DNA of 64,000 nt. It comes from Tilletiaria anomala UBC 951. Its lineage: Eukaryota; Basidiomycota; Exobasidiomycetes; Georgefischeriales; Tilletiariaceae. Both the position numbers and the translations under genes were made by a program. The stretch spans positions 1 through 64,000 of the forward strand of contig NW_013546940.1 of NCBI RefSeq assembly GCF_000711695.1, in the 5' to 3' direction. Under the pieces are notes generated by a model that was not told the origin of the DNA, ran no database searches, and saw only the letters and a program-made list of their open reading frames with translations. Positions 11,305-21,768 of this stretch are shown here, piece by piece. How positions within the stretch are numbered: the stretch's first letter is position 1; each line of letters begins with the position of its first letter.

Positions 11305-12731
11305 GATGCTGACACCCCGGGCAAAACTAAGTCTCTCGCTTTCACTTTTCTTCCGCCCTGTTTCGTTGGGTGTCGATGCAATCCCAGCAAGCGAGATCCC
11401 CCTGCAGCTGTGTTGATGCGTGCAGAAAAACGATCACCTGAAGGCCAGAGACAGCTGGTGGGACGAAGCGTGGTGCTGCTGGTGCTACTCGATGCCGCTG
11501 GTGATAGATAGGATGGATGGTGCAGGTTGAGAAGAAGCAACGACGGCAACCTCGTGCATTGTGTAATGCCGGGCACTGTGCCACTGTGTACTGTGGTGAT
11601 TGTCCAGAGGGCAGATTTTGATTTTTCGTTGTTGGCGGCTGGCGGCGGGCAATGGTCACCCTGCACACCAGGCAGGAAGCGGGAAAGATGCGCGCAAAGA
11701 GTAGGGTTGTGGCAATCCACTTGACGGAATTCGGGCTCACTCGCTGCGCAGCTCTTCTTCAACGCGCACCAAAAAGAGGGGGGCCACCCTGGGCGCCACG
11801 CAAGGGAGGAGGGCCCGGCTCTTGGCGTGCTACGTGTTGGACGGCAGACGAAAGGTCTCCCGCCGGTGCTTGGCTCATAGACAAACAGCGGTGCATGTGC
11901 CAGGGTGGGGCTTGCTTTCTCTTGATTCTCTCTCCCGCTTGCGCGTCTCGAGTCGAGCCAGGGAGCGAGAGATGGCGATCGCGTGCCGCGCGTCTGAGAT
12001 GACTTGTTTCTTTTTTGGTAACCGATGAGCCTGCGGGGTGTCGCCTTGAGTCATTTCGTGGCTCTTCGTTGACGTGATCACGCCGTTCTTTCTTTTTGGT
12101 TGCAATATCCACACCCATATCCATATCCATATCCATATCCATATCAGTGCGCTCTGAGTCATCCCCATGCATACGCATCCTGGCTGCGCAGAGAATATAC
12201 CAGAAGCACACTTCAACTGCGCGACCGGCGAGCTGCACGCTGCAGCACCGCGCATCAGATGGCCCCGTCCACCAGCACCACCAGTCCCGCGAGGTAAACT
12301 AAATAAATACACCCGGGCGGGTGCTGGCTGCGTGGGCATCCATTGATGGGCCAGCAGCCCGAGCGCAAACGAGCACCTCCCTCGACACGAGCCGCGAGAC
12401 AGACAACCCTGCAGGGCAGGACGCAACAACAAGGAGCTACCACAAGCCCCCCCATCTCTGGCAGCATAGCGGTGCCGTGTCCAGCGTGACGTGCGAGCAG
12501 CGACGCGACATTGCGAGCTGAGCACCTCGTTTGCATGCGCCATACCGCACCCGCTCCCCCTCCTTGGGCTGCCTATCCCACACACACACGCCCTTCACCC
12601 TAGACGAAGACCAAATTCCCCTTTGCCTGGCGCTCTCGCTGGCCAGCAGACCGGCTCCATCGACCCACCCGCCACACGGCCCCCCAGTTCCCTGTTCGCC
12701 TGCGAGGCAACAAAGCGCTCCAGCAAGCACC
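11305..12731. other. Divergent intergenic region, eIF3i / ATG1
   Basis: About 1.4 kb with no recognisable gene. Several open frames exist on both strands but they are arginine/serine-rich shadows typical of GC-rich DNA. The region holds one hexanucleotide repeat (listed separately) and must contain the promoters and leaders of both flanking genes. Confidence 0.6.
12115..12150. repeat. (CCATAT)6 microsatellite
   Basis: Six perfect tandem copies of the hexamer CCATAT, about 580 bp upstream of the ATG1 start. Confidence 0.95.
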
Positions 12732-15700
12732 ATGCCGCAGCACCAAGCGCACCCGCCGCACCGCCAGCTCGCCCACGTCGGCGGCGGCTTGCCGTCCGTG
12801 TCTCCTTCCGGCTCAGGCTTCGCGTCGGGCTCGGGCTCTGGCTCGGGCTCCGGCCTCGCCTTCGGCGTGGCGTCGGAGGAGCGCGTCGGCAACGACTACG
12901 TCCTCGGCAAGGAGATTGGCAAGGGCAGTTTTGCCGTCGTGCGCAAAGGGTATCGCGTGGTGAGCTCTCTCGTACTTTTCTATCCCCCCCCTCCCTTCTC
13001 TTTTCCATCCTACACGGACATTGGGCCTTGGCATGCTGACCACCATCACCCCTCCCAACGCCCGCTTTGGTATGACAGCGCCCGCACCGTACCGCCGTCG
13101 CGATCAAAGTTGTGACGCGGTCCAAGCTGACGCCAAAGCTGCTTGAAAACCTCGAGGGCGAGATTGCAATCCTACGCGCCATCTCACACCCAAACATTGT
13201 CGAACTGAGTGATTGCATCAAGTCAGACGCGCACATCTACCTCATCATGGCCTTCGCCGCGTGGGGCGACCTCAGCATGTACATCCGCTCCGGCGGCAAG
13301 CTCCCCGGCACCAGCGCCGACGATCCGATCTGGAGCAGCAGGGACCTTGGCGCTAGCGTCGTCCGGCAGCAGCAACAGCAACAGCTTACCTCGCCCAGCA
13401 GCAGCGGCTACGGTCTACCCTCCAACGGCGGTCTCTCGCCCGCGGCGGCGCTCGCATCGTTGTGGGACGACGTGCGGCAGTTTCAGCACCCATCTGACGG
13501 CGGGCTGAACGACCTGGTTGTGCGCTCGTTCTTGTTTCAGCTGTCATCGGCGCTTGAGTTCATGCGCGGCAAGGCGATTGTCCATCGGGACATCAAACCG
13601 CAGAACCTATTGTTGCAGCCCGCGGATGCGCGCCCGCTCCTGTCGACCGGCCACCCGCGCGGAATCCCGCAGGTGAAGGTCGCTGACTTTGGCTTTGCGC
13701 GGCACCTGCCCTCGGCATCGCTCGCCGAGACGCTATGCGGCTCGCCGCTGTACATGGCGCCCGAGATCCTGCGCTACGAGCGCTACGATGCCAAGGCGGA
13801 TCTGTGGAGCGTCGGTGCCGTCGTGTACGAGATGTGCGTTGGCAAGCCGCCGTTCCGCGCGGCAAACCACGTCGAGCTGCTCGCGCGCATCGACAAGGGC
13901 GAAGACCGCATCCGCTTCCCTGACGAGCGCTCTGAGGGCAGCCTTGCGCGCGAGGATACCCGCCGTCGCCAAGAGGGCCTCGCGTCCTTGCTCAGGCCGC
14001 ACCGCGTCCCGGAAGACGTCAAGGCGCTCATTCGCTCCCTCCTCCGCCGCAAGGCCGTCGAGCGCGCAAGCTTCGACGACCTTTTTTGCTCCGATGTCGT
14101 TGCGAGCGGCAGTGGGCCTGCGCTCGCGCGCGCCATCAGGGCCCAGCAGCAGCAGCAACGCGATGTCAAGAGTGATGACGCCGGCAAGAACCTTAGCGGT
14201 GCTGTGAAATCGGAGACGGACATGTACACGAACACGCACACCGACAAGGCGACCGCTGCGCAGGCTGCTGGGCCTCCCACTCCCGCCGCGGCAACTGCCA
14301 CGCAACAGACGGCCGTAACAGCAGCGCCCACGCACCCGCGCTACATGAAAGACCAGGTCCGCACACCGCAGCTAATAGCCGGCGGCGACACCGTTACCGC
14401 TGCCGGCGCCTCTTCCTACTCGCACTCTCAACAGCAGCAGCAGCAGGATCGACAATCTGAAGCCACCACAAGCGCACGAGCCGCCGGCTCTCCTCTTGCT
14501 GTTGGCGCGTCCGCTCCGCCGCCGCCACCAGTCTTTACGCCTGCACCACCGGGCGGGTTCGACCTAACGCAGACACAGACGCCAACAACACCGCGACCAG
14601 CTGCAGCAGCACAAACCCACATGCCGCTGCCGCTACCACATACGCCCGCAGCCGGAACTACAGGAGCCGAAACTGCTGCCGCACCTGCGCGGCCGACGTG
14701 GGGCTTTGCTCCCAAGTACATCGTCGCTGCTCCGCTCGTTGCGACTGCTGCACAAGCTCCTGCCCCTCCGCGCAGTGGCAGTGCCGCACCAGCACCAGCG
14801 CTAACTGCATCTGCAGCACTACAGCAGGAACGAATGCACAATCCGCGCTCTGCACCCGCAAACGTCACGTTGCCCGCTGTGTCACCGTCTCGTCGGTCCA
14901 CTTCCGCGTCCACGTCCACATCCATTTCACTGCCACCAGCGCCAGCATCAGCGCCAGTGCCAGTAGCGGTTGCGATAAACGTGCCGCGTGGCGCCTTCGA
15001 TCGCCGCACGCCCTCGTCCTCATCTGCGGCGCCTGCTGGTGCCGCTGCTGGGGGGTCGTCTTTTCATGCCCAACAGCATCAGCAGCAACGTTCACCGCAC
15101 CCTCGCCAGACTGCACTACCGACGGGCGAGAGCCCGAGCCCAAGCGCTGGTCCCGGTCCTACTTCCAGTCCAGTTGCAATGAACTACAGCCCCAGCTCTG
15201 CAATGAATACACCGCGCATACGCAGCACGCGACAAGCGCCGTCACTGGAAGGTGGCATTAGTGTGCGAGGTGGCGGTGCGGGAGAGGAAGAGCCTTCCAG
15301 CTTGGAGGACAACACCGTCGCAACGCCTGGCTCGTCGAACATACACCTGCTCGTCGGTGTTGCGGGCCTGGATGACGGAGTGCCTTCGTCAGGCTCGCGC
15401 CGCGGCAGTGCGGCAGGCGGTGGGACAGGAGCGGCGGGAAGCGGGGGCAGCGGCAGTGGCAGTGCCAGCGGCAGCTTGCTCGGCGGCGAGTACGCCATCG
15501 TTGAGAAGCGCAACGTCGAAATCAATGCGCTGGCAGATGAGCTGGGCCTCGCCACGTCGCCGCTGCAAAAGTTCACCGCACCGCTGCACCGCAGACCATC
15601 GCGCCTGTCCAAGTTAAGCGGCGCAACTGTATCGGCAGCTGCGGCTGGCCTCACCGCCGCAGGCGGTAGCCTGGGCCGATCAAGCGCGCTTGCGCTCGGC

Positions 15701-17349
15701 CTCGCGCCTATTACGGCCCGGGAGCCTACAGACTTCTCCTCTACTTCACGCGAGGAGCCACCCCAACAACAGCACAATTGTGGCAGTGGCGGCGGCACCT
15801 CGACACCAGGGTCCGACTCATCACCCAGCCCCTATTCCCACCCATGGCCGATTCCTTCTGCGCCCTTCGCCATCCCGCCCGGCCAGCGTCCCGCCTCTTT
15901 CAATCGCCGCGCCTCCCTGTCAAGCTCCGGCTCGCCCTCGCCGCGCCTGCGTAATCAAAGCTTGCCGCAGTCCAGTGCTCCATCGCCAGGTTCGCTGGCG
16001 TTGCGTGCGCCCATCGGGATGCCTTCCGGTCAGGAAGACAGCAATGCTGCTGGCGTCGTCGGCGGCGGTTCTGCATCCGGGTCCGGGTCACCAGGCAACG
16101 ACGCTGCGCTCGCAGGACCCTCGTCCCTTTCTGCTTCTCCCACGCCCTCGCCGTATCGCGCGCCGCCCGGTACATGGACGGGATATATAGGGCCAACAGT
16201 CGGCTCAGCAACCAGCAGCGCACTGTCGCGCGCCATCAGCATGGCCAGTGTCAGACTGTTCGGTGTGCCGTCTGGCATGACCCTGCGCAACGCCGCGTCG
16301 CTCGTGCGCTCGCGCAGTTTCCGGCGCCTCGCCACAGGCTCACCGCGCATCGGCAGCGATCACGGCAGCGGCAGCGTGCCGGATGCCGCTGAGATGCGCC
16401 TGCTGAACCAGCTCGAGGATCTGGGTCAAAAGTCATTTGTGCTCGCCGAGTTTGCGGACTCAAAGCTCGCGCAACACTTCCCAACTGGTCCACATCAACT
16501 CAACGCTCCCACCGAGCACGATCCTGCTGCGGCGTTCGTCGGCTCACTCGGCCGCGCAGATGGCATTCGTTCAGCACGGTCCTCGCTGCGTATGAATCGA
16601 CGCACATCTTCGTCCTCCGTGCATTCAGGCTCAAGTCCTGGCGCAGAATCGCCGTCTCCAACTTCGGTGGCAGAAACGGCTGCTGCTGAAGCGCTCGTGC
16701 TGTACGCAAAGAGTTTGACGTACCTTCAGCGTGGCATCGACATGACGCGGGAATTCTTGGACGCCCGCACCCAGAATGGCTGGCGCAATAGTCCCAGCCT
16801 CGAAATCAATGAGAGTGAGTTTTGCCGGGTTTCTGCACGTGGAAACTTTTACACACTGAGCTTACAACCATCAATACCCTTCATGAACGGCAGCCGTCCA
16901 ATGGCTACGTGCACGCTTCAATGAGACCTACGAAAAGGCTGATTTCGCACGCGCCCGCTGTGGCGAGATGCCTCCCTCAGCGCAATTCATTGACAAGCTC
17001 ATCTTTGACAAGGCTCTAGAGATTGCACGCGCAGCTGCTGTCGATGAGCTGGAAAACAACCGCGAAGGCGTAGCGTGGGATTCCGCGCGCTGCCTTCTTG
17101 CGTATGAGACCGCGTCGTCGATGCTTCTAGCCCTTCTAGATCCGGGCGAAGAAGGCATGTCTCTCTCTCAGAATTCGATCGCCACTATCGAGAAATGTGA
17201 GTAGCAAGCCTTGTATCGCTGGCGCAGTCGTTCTGCTTTGAGAATTTGGCTAACGCATACTTCCCCCTCTTTCATCTACAGTCTCACGCTCAATCTCTAA
17301 GCGACTGAAAGCACTTCAGGATCGCATCGACCCTTCTTCTTCAGTCTGA
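12732..17349 (+). CDS. ATG1: Autophagy-initiating Ser/Thr kinase ATG1 (ULK1 type), unusually long
   Basis: Four exons (12732-12959, 13079-16814, 16894-17196, 17282-17349) give 1,444 residues; yeast Atg1 is 897. The kinase domain (about 53-415) has the Gly loop GKEIGKGSFAVVRKG, VAIKVV, catalytic VHRDIKPQN (about 244), DFGFAR (about 278) and the substrate-loop motif GSPLYMAPEILRYERYD typical of ATG1. About 65 residues with a Gln run are inserted between the lobes (about 150-218). Residues about 420-1090 are low-complexity Ser/Ala/Pro/Gln. The C-terminal end (VQWLRARFNETYEKADFAR...) matches the MIT/EAT domain that binds Atg13 and membranes. Known role: the starvation-triggered kinase at the phagophore assembly site. 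The C-terminal exon joins are supported by family sequence. Confidence 0.93.
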
Positions 17350-17575
17350 GCCACTCCATTCACCGCTCATCCCTCTTGGGCCTCCTTTTCCGTCACGTCC
17401 CATAACGTCTCCGGTTGTAATTCACGAACGTCCAGGCACATTATTCTACAGATCCTCGCAATAGCCGCAACGTCCCCCCCCCCACCACCCCCAGTTGTAC
17501 ACACACAAGAGACACATTTCGTTCTTGCCTCAACTTCAGCAAATGTACCGCATTCATGCAGAGAGAATTTACATG

Positions 17576-19082
17576 CTAGCTTTTACCATTGATTGCAAGG
17601 GCGCGAGCTTTCTTTGCGCTGATCCCTTGTATTGTCTCGGACGGTGCAGCCTTCGTCTGCGATGGCGATGTCAAATTGACCTCGGGGAAGAGGCGTTGAA
17701 TGATTGGTCGTCCAAGCGCTCGCAGTGTGCGTGTGACGATGCCTTGCTCGAGCCTTGCAATGTCGTTCCTGATCTCGCGCGGTGCCCGATTCGCCTCAGC
17801 TGCACGTTTGCGCGAGATGGCAGCAACTGTGAGGAATCGATCCTCTTGCAAACGCGGATGCAGCTGTACGCGCTGGATCCAAGGTGCGAGCAGAGCTTCC
17901 ACCCACTGTGCAACGGTAATGTAACCTTGGTCGAGTGCGGTTGCTGCAATGTATGCCTCCATGTGATCCGCTTTAACACTATGAGATAGCGGTAGCAAGG
18001 TCGGCGGGCCACGAGGTCGCAAACGGCTGGCCTTCGAATCTTCTAAATTAGTCGCACTTATTTCTGACGCCTGAGCAGTATTAGAGGGCGATGGTGATAA
18101 TTCTGACGGGGACGATGAAAGGCGCTGGATCATCCAGCCTCGTTCCCAGCTCTCACCCGCGCAGTCTTGTCGTAAGCTGTCCAGATTGCAGACGTCGTAG
18201 AGATGGCCCAGCAAGTCGTTCGAGACGAGGTGATTCTTGATGGAGATGACGCCTTCGTTGCTCAGATCTGGAAACTTGCGATAGATCATCGAGCGAGTGA
18301 TTGCTTCCAGAACGCCGTCGCCAAGGTACTCCAGCCGCTATGCAGCATAGAGTTAGCAAGCGGATATGACATTCATTTGTCTTTTAGCTAGCACTCACCT
18401 TGTTCGTCTCGAATCCGAAAGAATCATCTGCCTCCCTTGCCTCTTTGCCACACTCAGTTCTCCGCCCCATCGGCCCGTACGCTGCATCGTACTGCCATCG
18501 ATTGACGCCGAGTGCTAGGCTCCGTAGCTTTTCATCCTTGATGCGCGGCGTCGGTGGCGGGTAGTGCTTTGGAAACCGTAATGGCAGATGCTCGAATAGA
18601 AGCCAATTGGATCCGCCCACTGCTGCCCAGTCTCGTGAGGATTCATCCTGCACGCTGTTTCGATCAGAGGCAGCCTGTCCCACGGCTGCTGCTTGCCACG
18701 TTGCACGTTCTGCGCGAGACGGGAAAGCTGTCCCGCTGCTTGCTGATCCGTTGCGACTACAACTATGATCCGTGGCAGAGTCTTCGTTGTTAGATGAGGA
18801 TCTCAGGTTGACACTGCTATCGGCACTGCTATTGGCGTTTCTATTGCCTTCGGCTTGGCCACCCGCTGTGCTCGTCTCCTTTGCCTTGGCTCTTGACTTT
18901 GCTTTTGAAGCAGTGCTGGATCGCTTCCCTCTCGATCGAGGCAATTTTCGAGTGGACTGAGATTTTTCCCTTGTAAGGAGTCTAGACGGTGCAGTGGCGG
19001 GCCAAGCGCTGTAGAGCAGCTGTCTTCTTGCTGCCGGGTAAGCGACGAGCATGCTTCTGCAGATTAAGCACAGTGAGGACAT
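17576..19082 (-). CDS. RNase III domain protein, probably mitochondrial, no dsRNA-binding domain seen
   Basis: Two exons (19082-18399, 18337-17576) give 481 residues. The RNase III signature RLEYLGDGVLEAI starts at 229. A second motif, ADHMEAYIAATALDQGY, contains D352 and E355. Together these match the E. coli metal ligands E41, D45, D114 and E117, so catalysis looks possible; the position equal to E38 is Lys. The two motifs are separated by a Ser-rich insert. The first 60 residues are rich in Arg/Ser with almost no acid (MLVAYPAARRQLLYSAWP...), like a mitochondrial presequence. There is a Lys/Ser-rich tract at about 65-110. No dsRBD is seen after the RNase III domain. It could be an mL44- or mL57-like mitoribosomal protein, but those usually lose catalytic residues. 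ATG 19052 is an alternative start. Confidence 0.7.
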
Positions 19083-19606
19083 GTCGAAGCATCGAATGAC
19101 AACGTCCGCACCGTCGCAAGCAGCCGTCTGCTGTCTGTGAAAGAAGTTTTCCCTCTTGCAAGATCCTCGCCTAGTGGCTTGCCAACGATTGGCTTGCGCT
19201 GTGAGCTTCCATGTTGAGTGATTCACTTGGTTGCTTTGAGCATTTGTGCAACAGAAAGTGCACGCTGCTGAGGTGACGCCATAGGCGGCCAGGGGCGTAG
19301 AGAGGCAAGGCAAGACTCCAGAATGAAGCCAAAAGTGAACATTCGGCTTCAGAGCAAACCCGGTCTTGGCCTCTTGAACTGATAGACTTTTACTTCAAGA
19401 ACAAGTCCCAACTTCATCGATTGCTACATCTTCCTAATCAAATATTAAGCCCGGAATCTCGTCGATTGGCCAAAGCTCGGACGGATCGACTGTGAGAACC
19501 GCAGGGTGCAAACTCGCTTAAGGCACCACAGCTGCTGAGCTTGCGCTTTCCATTCAGAGACCGCTAAAGAGCATCAGCCTTTGACCTAGGGCTTTTAGGC
19601 ACCATC
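19083..19606. other. Divergent intergenic region
   Basis: About 520 bases between the RNase III gene and the INA17-like gene. The minus-strand frame stays open to 19313 but without an ATG. No RNA gene or repeat was recognised. Confidence 0.5.
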
Positions 19607-20107
19607 ATGGCCGTTAGCGCACCTCGCGCTAGCATGTTGCATCATAGCGTCGTCAATGCTGCCCTTCAGCTAAGAAGAGCGGCTATATGGCGCATGGCCA
19701 GCCCAGAAAAGCAGCAAGGTGGACTTTCGCATGGGCGCCGCATCCAAGAATCGACACGGCTCCTTTCGACTTCGGGCCTCAAAGCGCAGTCGCCATCATC
19801 GTCATCACCCTCGTCATCAAGTGCAGAAAAGATTCCCTCAAAGCATCGGCTCTTCTATCGCGAACTCCTCCCGCCGATCTTCAAGGTCCTGGCGTACAGC
19901 ACGGCCGTCTACTTTTCGCTACACCTGGCTTGGACGCTGCTCGACCGCGACGAACAACGGGCTGCGCAAGCTAAAGAGATTCAAGGGCTTGAAGAGGAGG
20001 CAAGGGCTGCCGCTGCAAACGTCAAACGAACTCTAGAGAGCAAGGGAGAACAAGCGAAGGAGCAGAGCAAGAGCAAGAGCTGGTGGAACAAGCTCACGGG
20101 GCGGTAG
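19607..20107 (+). CDS. Small mitochondrial inner-membrane protein, INA17-like
   Basis: A single exon of 166 residues. The N-terminus is basic and acid-poor (RASMLHHSVVNAALQLRRAAIWRM), fitting a mitochondrial presequence. A Ser-rich linker follows, then RELLPPIFKVLAYSTAVYFSLHLAWTLL (about 88-115) with one membrane span. After that comes a charged helix likely to form a coiled coil (EEEARAAAANVKRTLESKGEQ), ending in KSWWNKLTGR. The layout of presequence, one span and coiled coil matches Ina17 of the INAC complex, which helps assemble the F1Fo-ATP synthase peripheral stalk. The assignment rests on architecture more than on diagnostic residues; another single-span inner-membrane assembly factor is possible. 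Confidence 0.6.
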   Translation: MAVSAPRASMLHHSVVNAALQLRRAAIWRMASPEKQQGGLSHGRRIQESTRLLSTSGLKAQSPSSSSPSSSSAEKIPSKHRLFYRELLPPIFKVLAYSTAVYFSLHLAWTLLDRDEQRAAQAKEIQGLEEEARAAAANVKRTLESKGEQAKEQSKSKSWWNKLTGR

Positions 20108-20216
20108 CAAACCAGGCGAACGCACGGCACAGTCTACGAACTGACAGCTCCTTCGCAATATCTACATTTCTATTCTTTTTCTGGCAGCTTCTGTCACAAT
20201 CCTGGGGAAATCAGCT

Positions 20217-21268
20217 CTATGCTTTTCCAGTCGAGCCAAAAAGGTCGAAGAACCGCTTCACGTTTTTCTCGAACACCTGCATGCCCAACTCGTACACGTC
20301 GGGCAACGCAGTCTGCTTCGGTATCTCTTGCGCCCAGACGTTGAGCTGTGGATTTCTGGTCCATGAGTTCACGTTGATCTTGACGGTGCCGCGCTTGATG
20401 CAGTCTGTAAAGAGATGGTCGGGAAGGTCGTCCGTACCGTGGAGGACTAAGTGTGCATTTGAAGGAGTCTTGTAGCCAACAGCTTTGTCCAATTCTGAGA
20501 GGAGGTCAAGCTTGAAGAATGCGACCGGATCCGAGGGGTAGTTGCCGTGCATGTTGCCCACTGTGCGGCACCAGTCATAACCAGGGAGTCCAGATCGTTA
20601 GCAACTGGGAAAGAGAGCGGTGATTCATAAGGCCGCATACCACATGGGGCCAGCATTGAAGCCTGCAATTCCGAGAGGAAGTGCTTCGCTAATGGCACAG
20701 ACAAAAAACCAGCAATGATTGAGCACACGTATCATGTAATTCATTTCGACCCTCACTCACCTTTCTCGGGCTTAGTGAGGATGGCTTCATCAGCGGTCTT
20801 GATGCCACCCTCTCCACCGCTAAGACGGCCAAGCTCAACCTCCACAGCGATACCGAGCGAAACAGCTTTGTCGACAAATGGCTTTGCCTGCTTGATGCTG
20901 CTCTCGTCATTATCAGCATGGCTTGCGTCAATCATGATTGAGTCGACCTTGATGTGTTGCTTCTCAGCGAGCTCCTCCAATATCCATTTGATGTCTTCAT
21001 CCTCCTGCGCATGGTCGACGTGCACGCTGATCGGCACGCTCGCAGCATGCGCTGCATCGATGCAGTACTTGACGAAAAGCGGGCCGAATTGGCGCATGGT
21101 GATGGGGAAGAGCTGAAGGATTGCGGGCGAGCGTGCCGACTCACATGCACGCACGAGCGCTACGACTGACTGAATGTCGTATACGCACTGGGCGATCACG
21201 CCGTAGCCGCCCTCCTCGGCTGCAGCGAGGATCTGCAGGGTCAGGTTGTTCTTTTTGAGGGCTTCCAT
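20217..21268 (-). CDS. Class II (zinc) ketose-bisphosphate-type aldolase
   Basis: Three exons (21268-20761, 20688-20641, 20560-20217) give 299 residues. The middle exon is only 48 nt. The fold motifs follow class II order: LQILAAAEEGGYGVIAQ at the N-terminus, zinc ligand region HVDHAQ (H86), EVELGRLSGGEGG (E143/E145), GNMHGNY (H190) and LVLHGTDDLPD (H226), then GTVKINVNSW. All four metal-ligand positions of the family are kept. Family members cleave fructose-1,6-bisphosphate, tagatose-1,6-bisphosphate or related phosphorylated sugars to DHAP plus an aldehyde. The usual HGGSG/HGSSG loop reads HGTDD, so the substrate may differ from FBP. It is divergent from the DenD-like gene, which suggests a joint sugar-acid role. 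Confidence 0.82.
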
Positions 21269-21768
21269 GGTGGAGGATTGCTTCGGCCTGTTTCCTCTCT
21301 GGGGGGACAAGCTGCACGTGTGGAAGCAGGAGCTCATTTGACAGCAGATGCTTGTTCGTCGCTATTTATATAACCCGACAGCACTATCTGCCAAAGCGAA
21401 AGCCAATCCGACGTGGTGTCCACCCCATGTCTCTGTAGCCGGGGATGCGACTGACTCGCTCAGTTGCTCTTGGCGAAACGCCACCACTTGCGGGGACACC
21501 CCGTGGGGGTGGGGGGTGGGGGATAAAGGAACGCCTCATTCTCCCGCGGCAAAACACGTCCACCTCCCATCACTTGCTCATCAAGTGTGTGTATATATAT
21601 ATATATATATATACGCATATGATGCCTCACTGGTGCCCTCTGCTACCTGAGCATAGTATGTTCATGACTTGCATTCTCTTCCTTTAAAAGGCAATACCCT
21701 GTCAAGGTGGTCACAACCACTGTACTTTGACTTCTGGATGGCGAATTGCCTACCCTCTGAATGCAAGA
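21269..21768. promoter_or_regulatory. Shared promoter of the aldolase and DenD-like genes, with G-runs
   Basis: About 500 bases between divergent starts. At 21491-21522 the plus strand has GGGG, then GGGGG, GGGGGG and GGGGG runs separated by one T each, enough for a G-quadruplex; the minus strand reads as clustered CCCC elements. An AT dinucleotide repeat follows (listed separately). The nearest convincing coding start on each side is at the region's edge. Confidence 0.4.
21592..21613. repeat. (TA)11 microsatellite preceded by a short GT run
   Basis: Eleven TA units follow GTGTGTG, about 155 bp upstream of the DenD-like start, inside the divergent promoter. Confidence 0.9.

Noticed and set aside
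11875-12585. 236-codon minus-strand ORF in the eIF3i/ATG1 gap
   Set aside because: Runs through the CCATAT repeat (as WIWIWIW) and has no motif.
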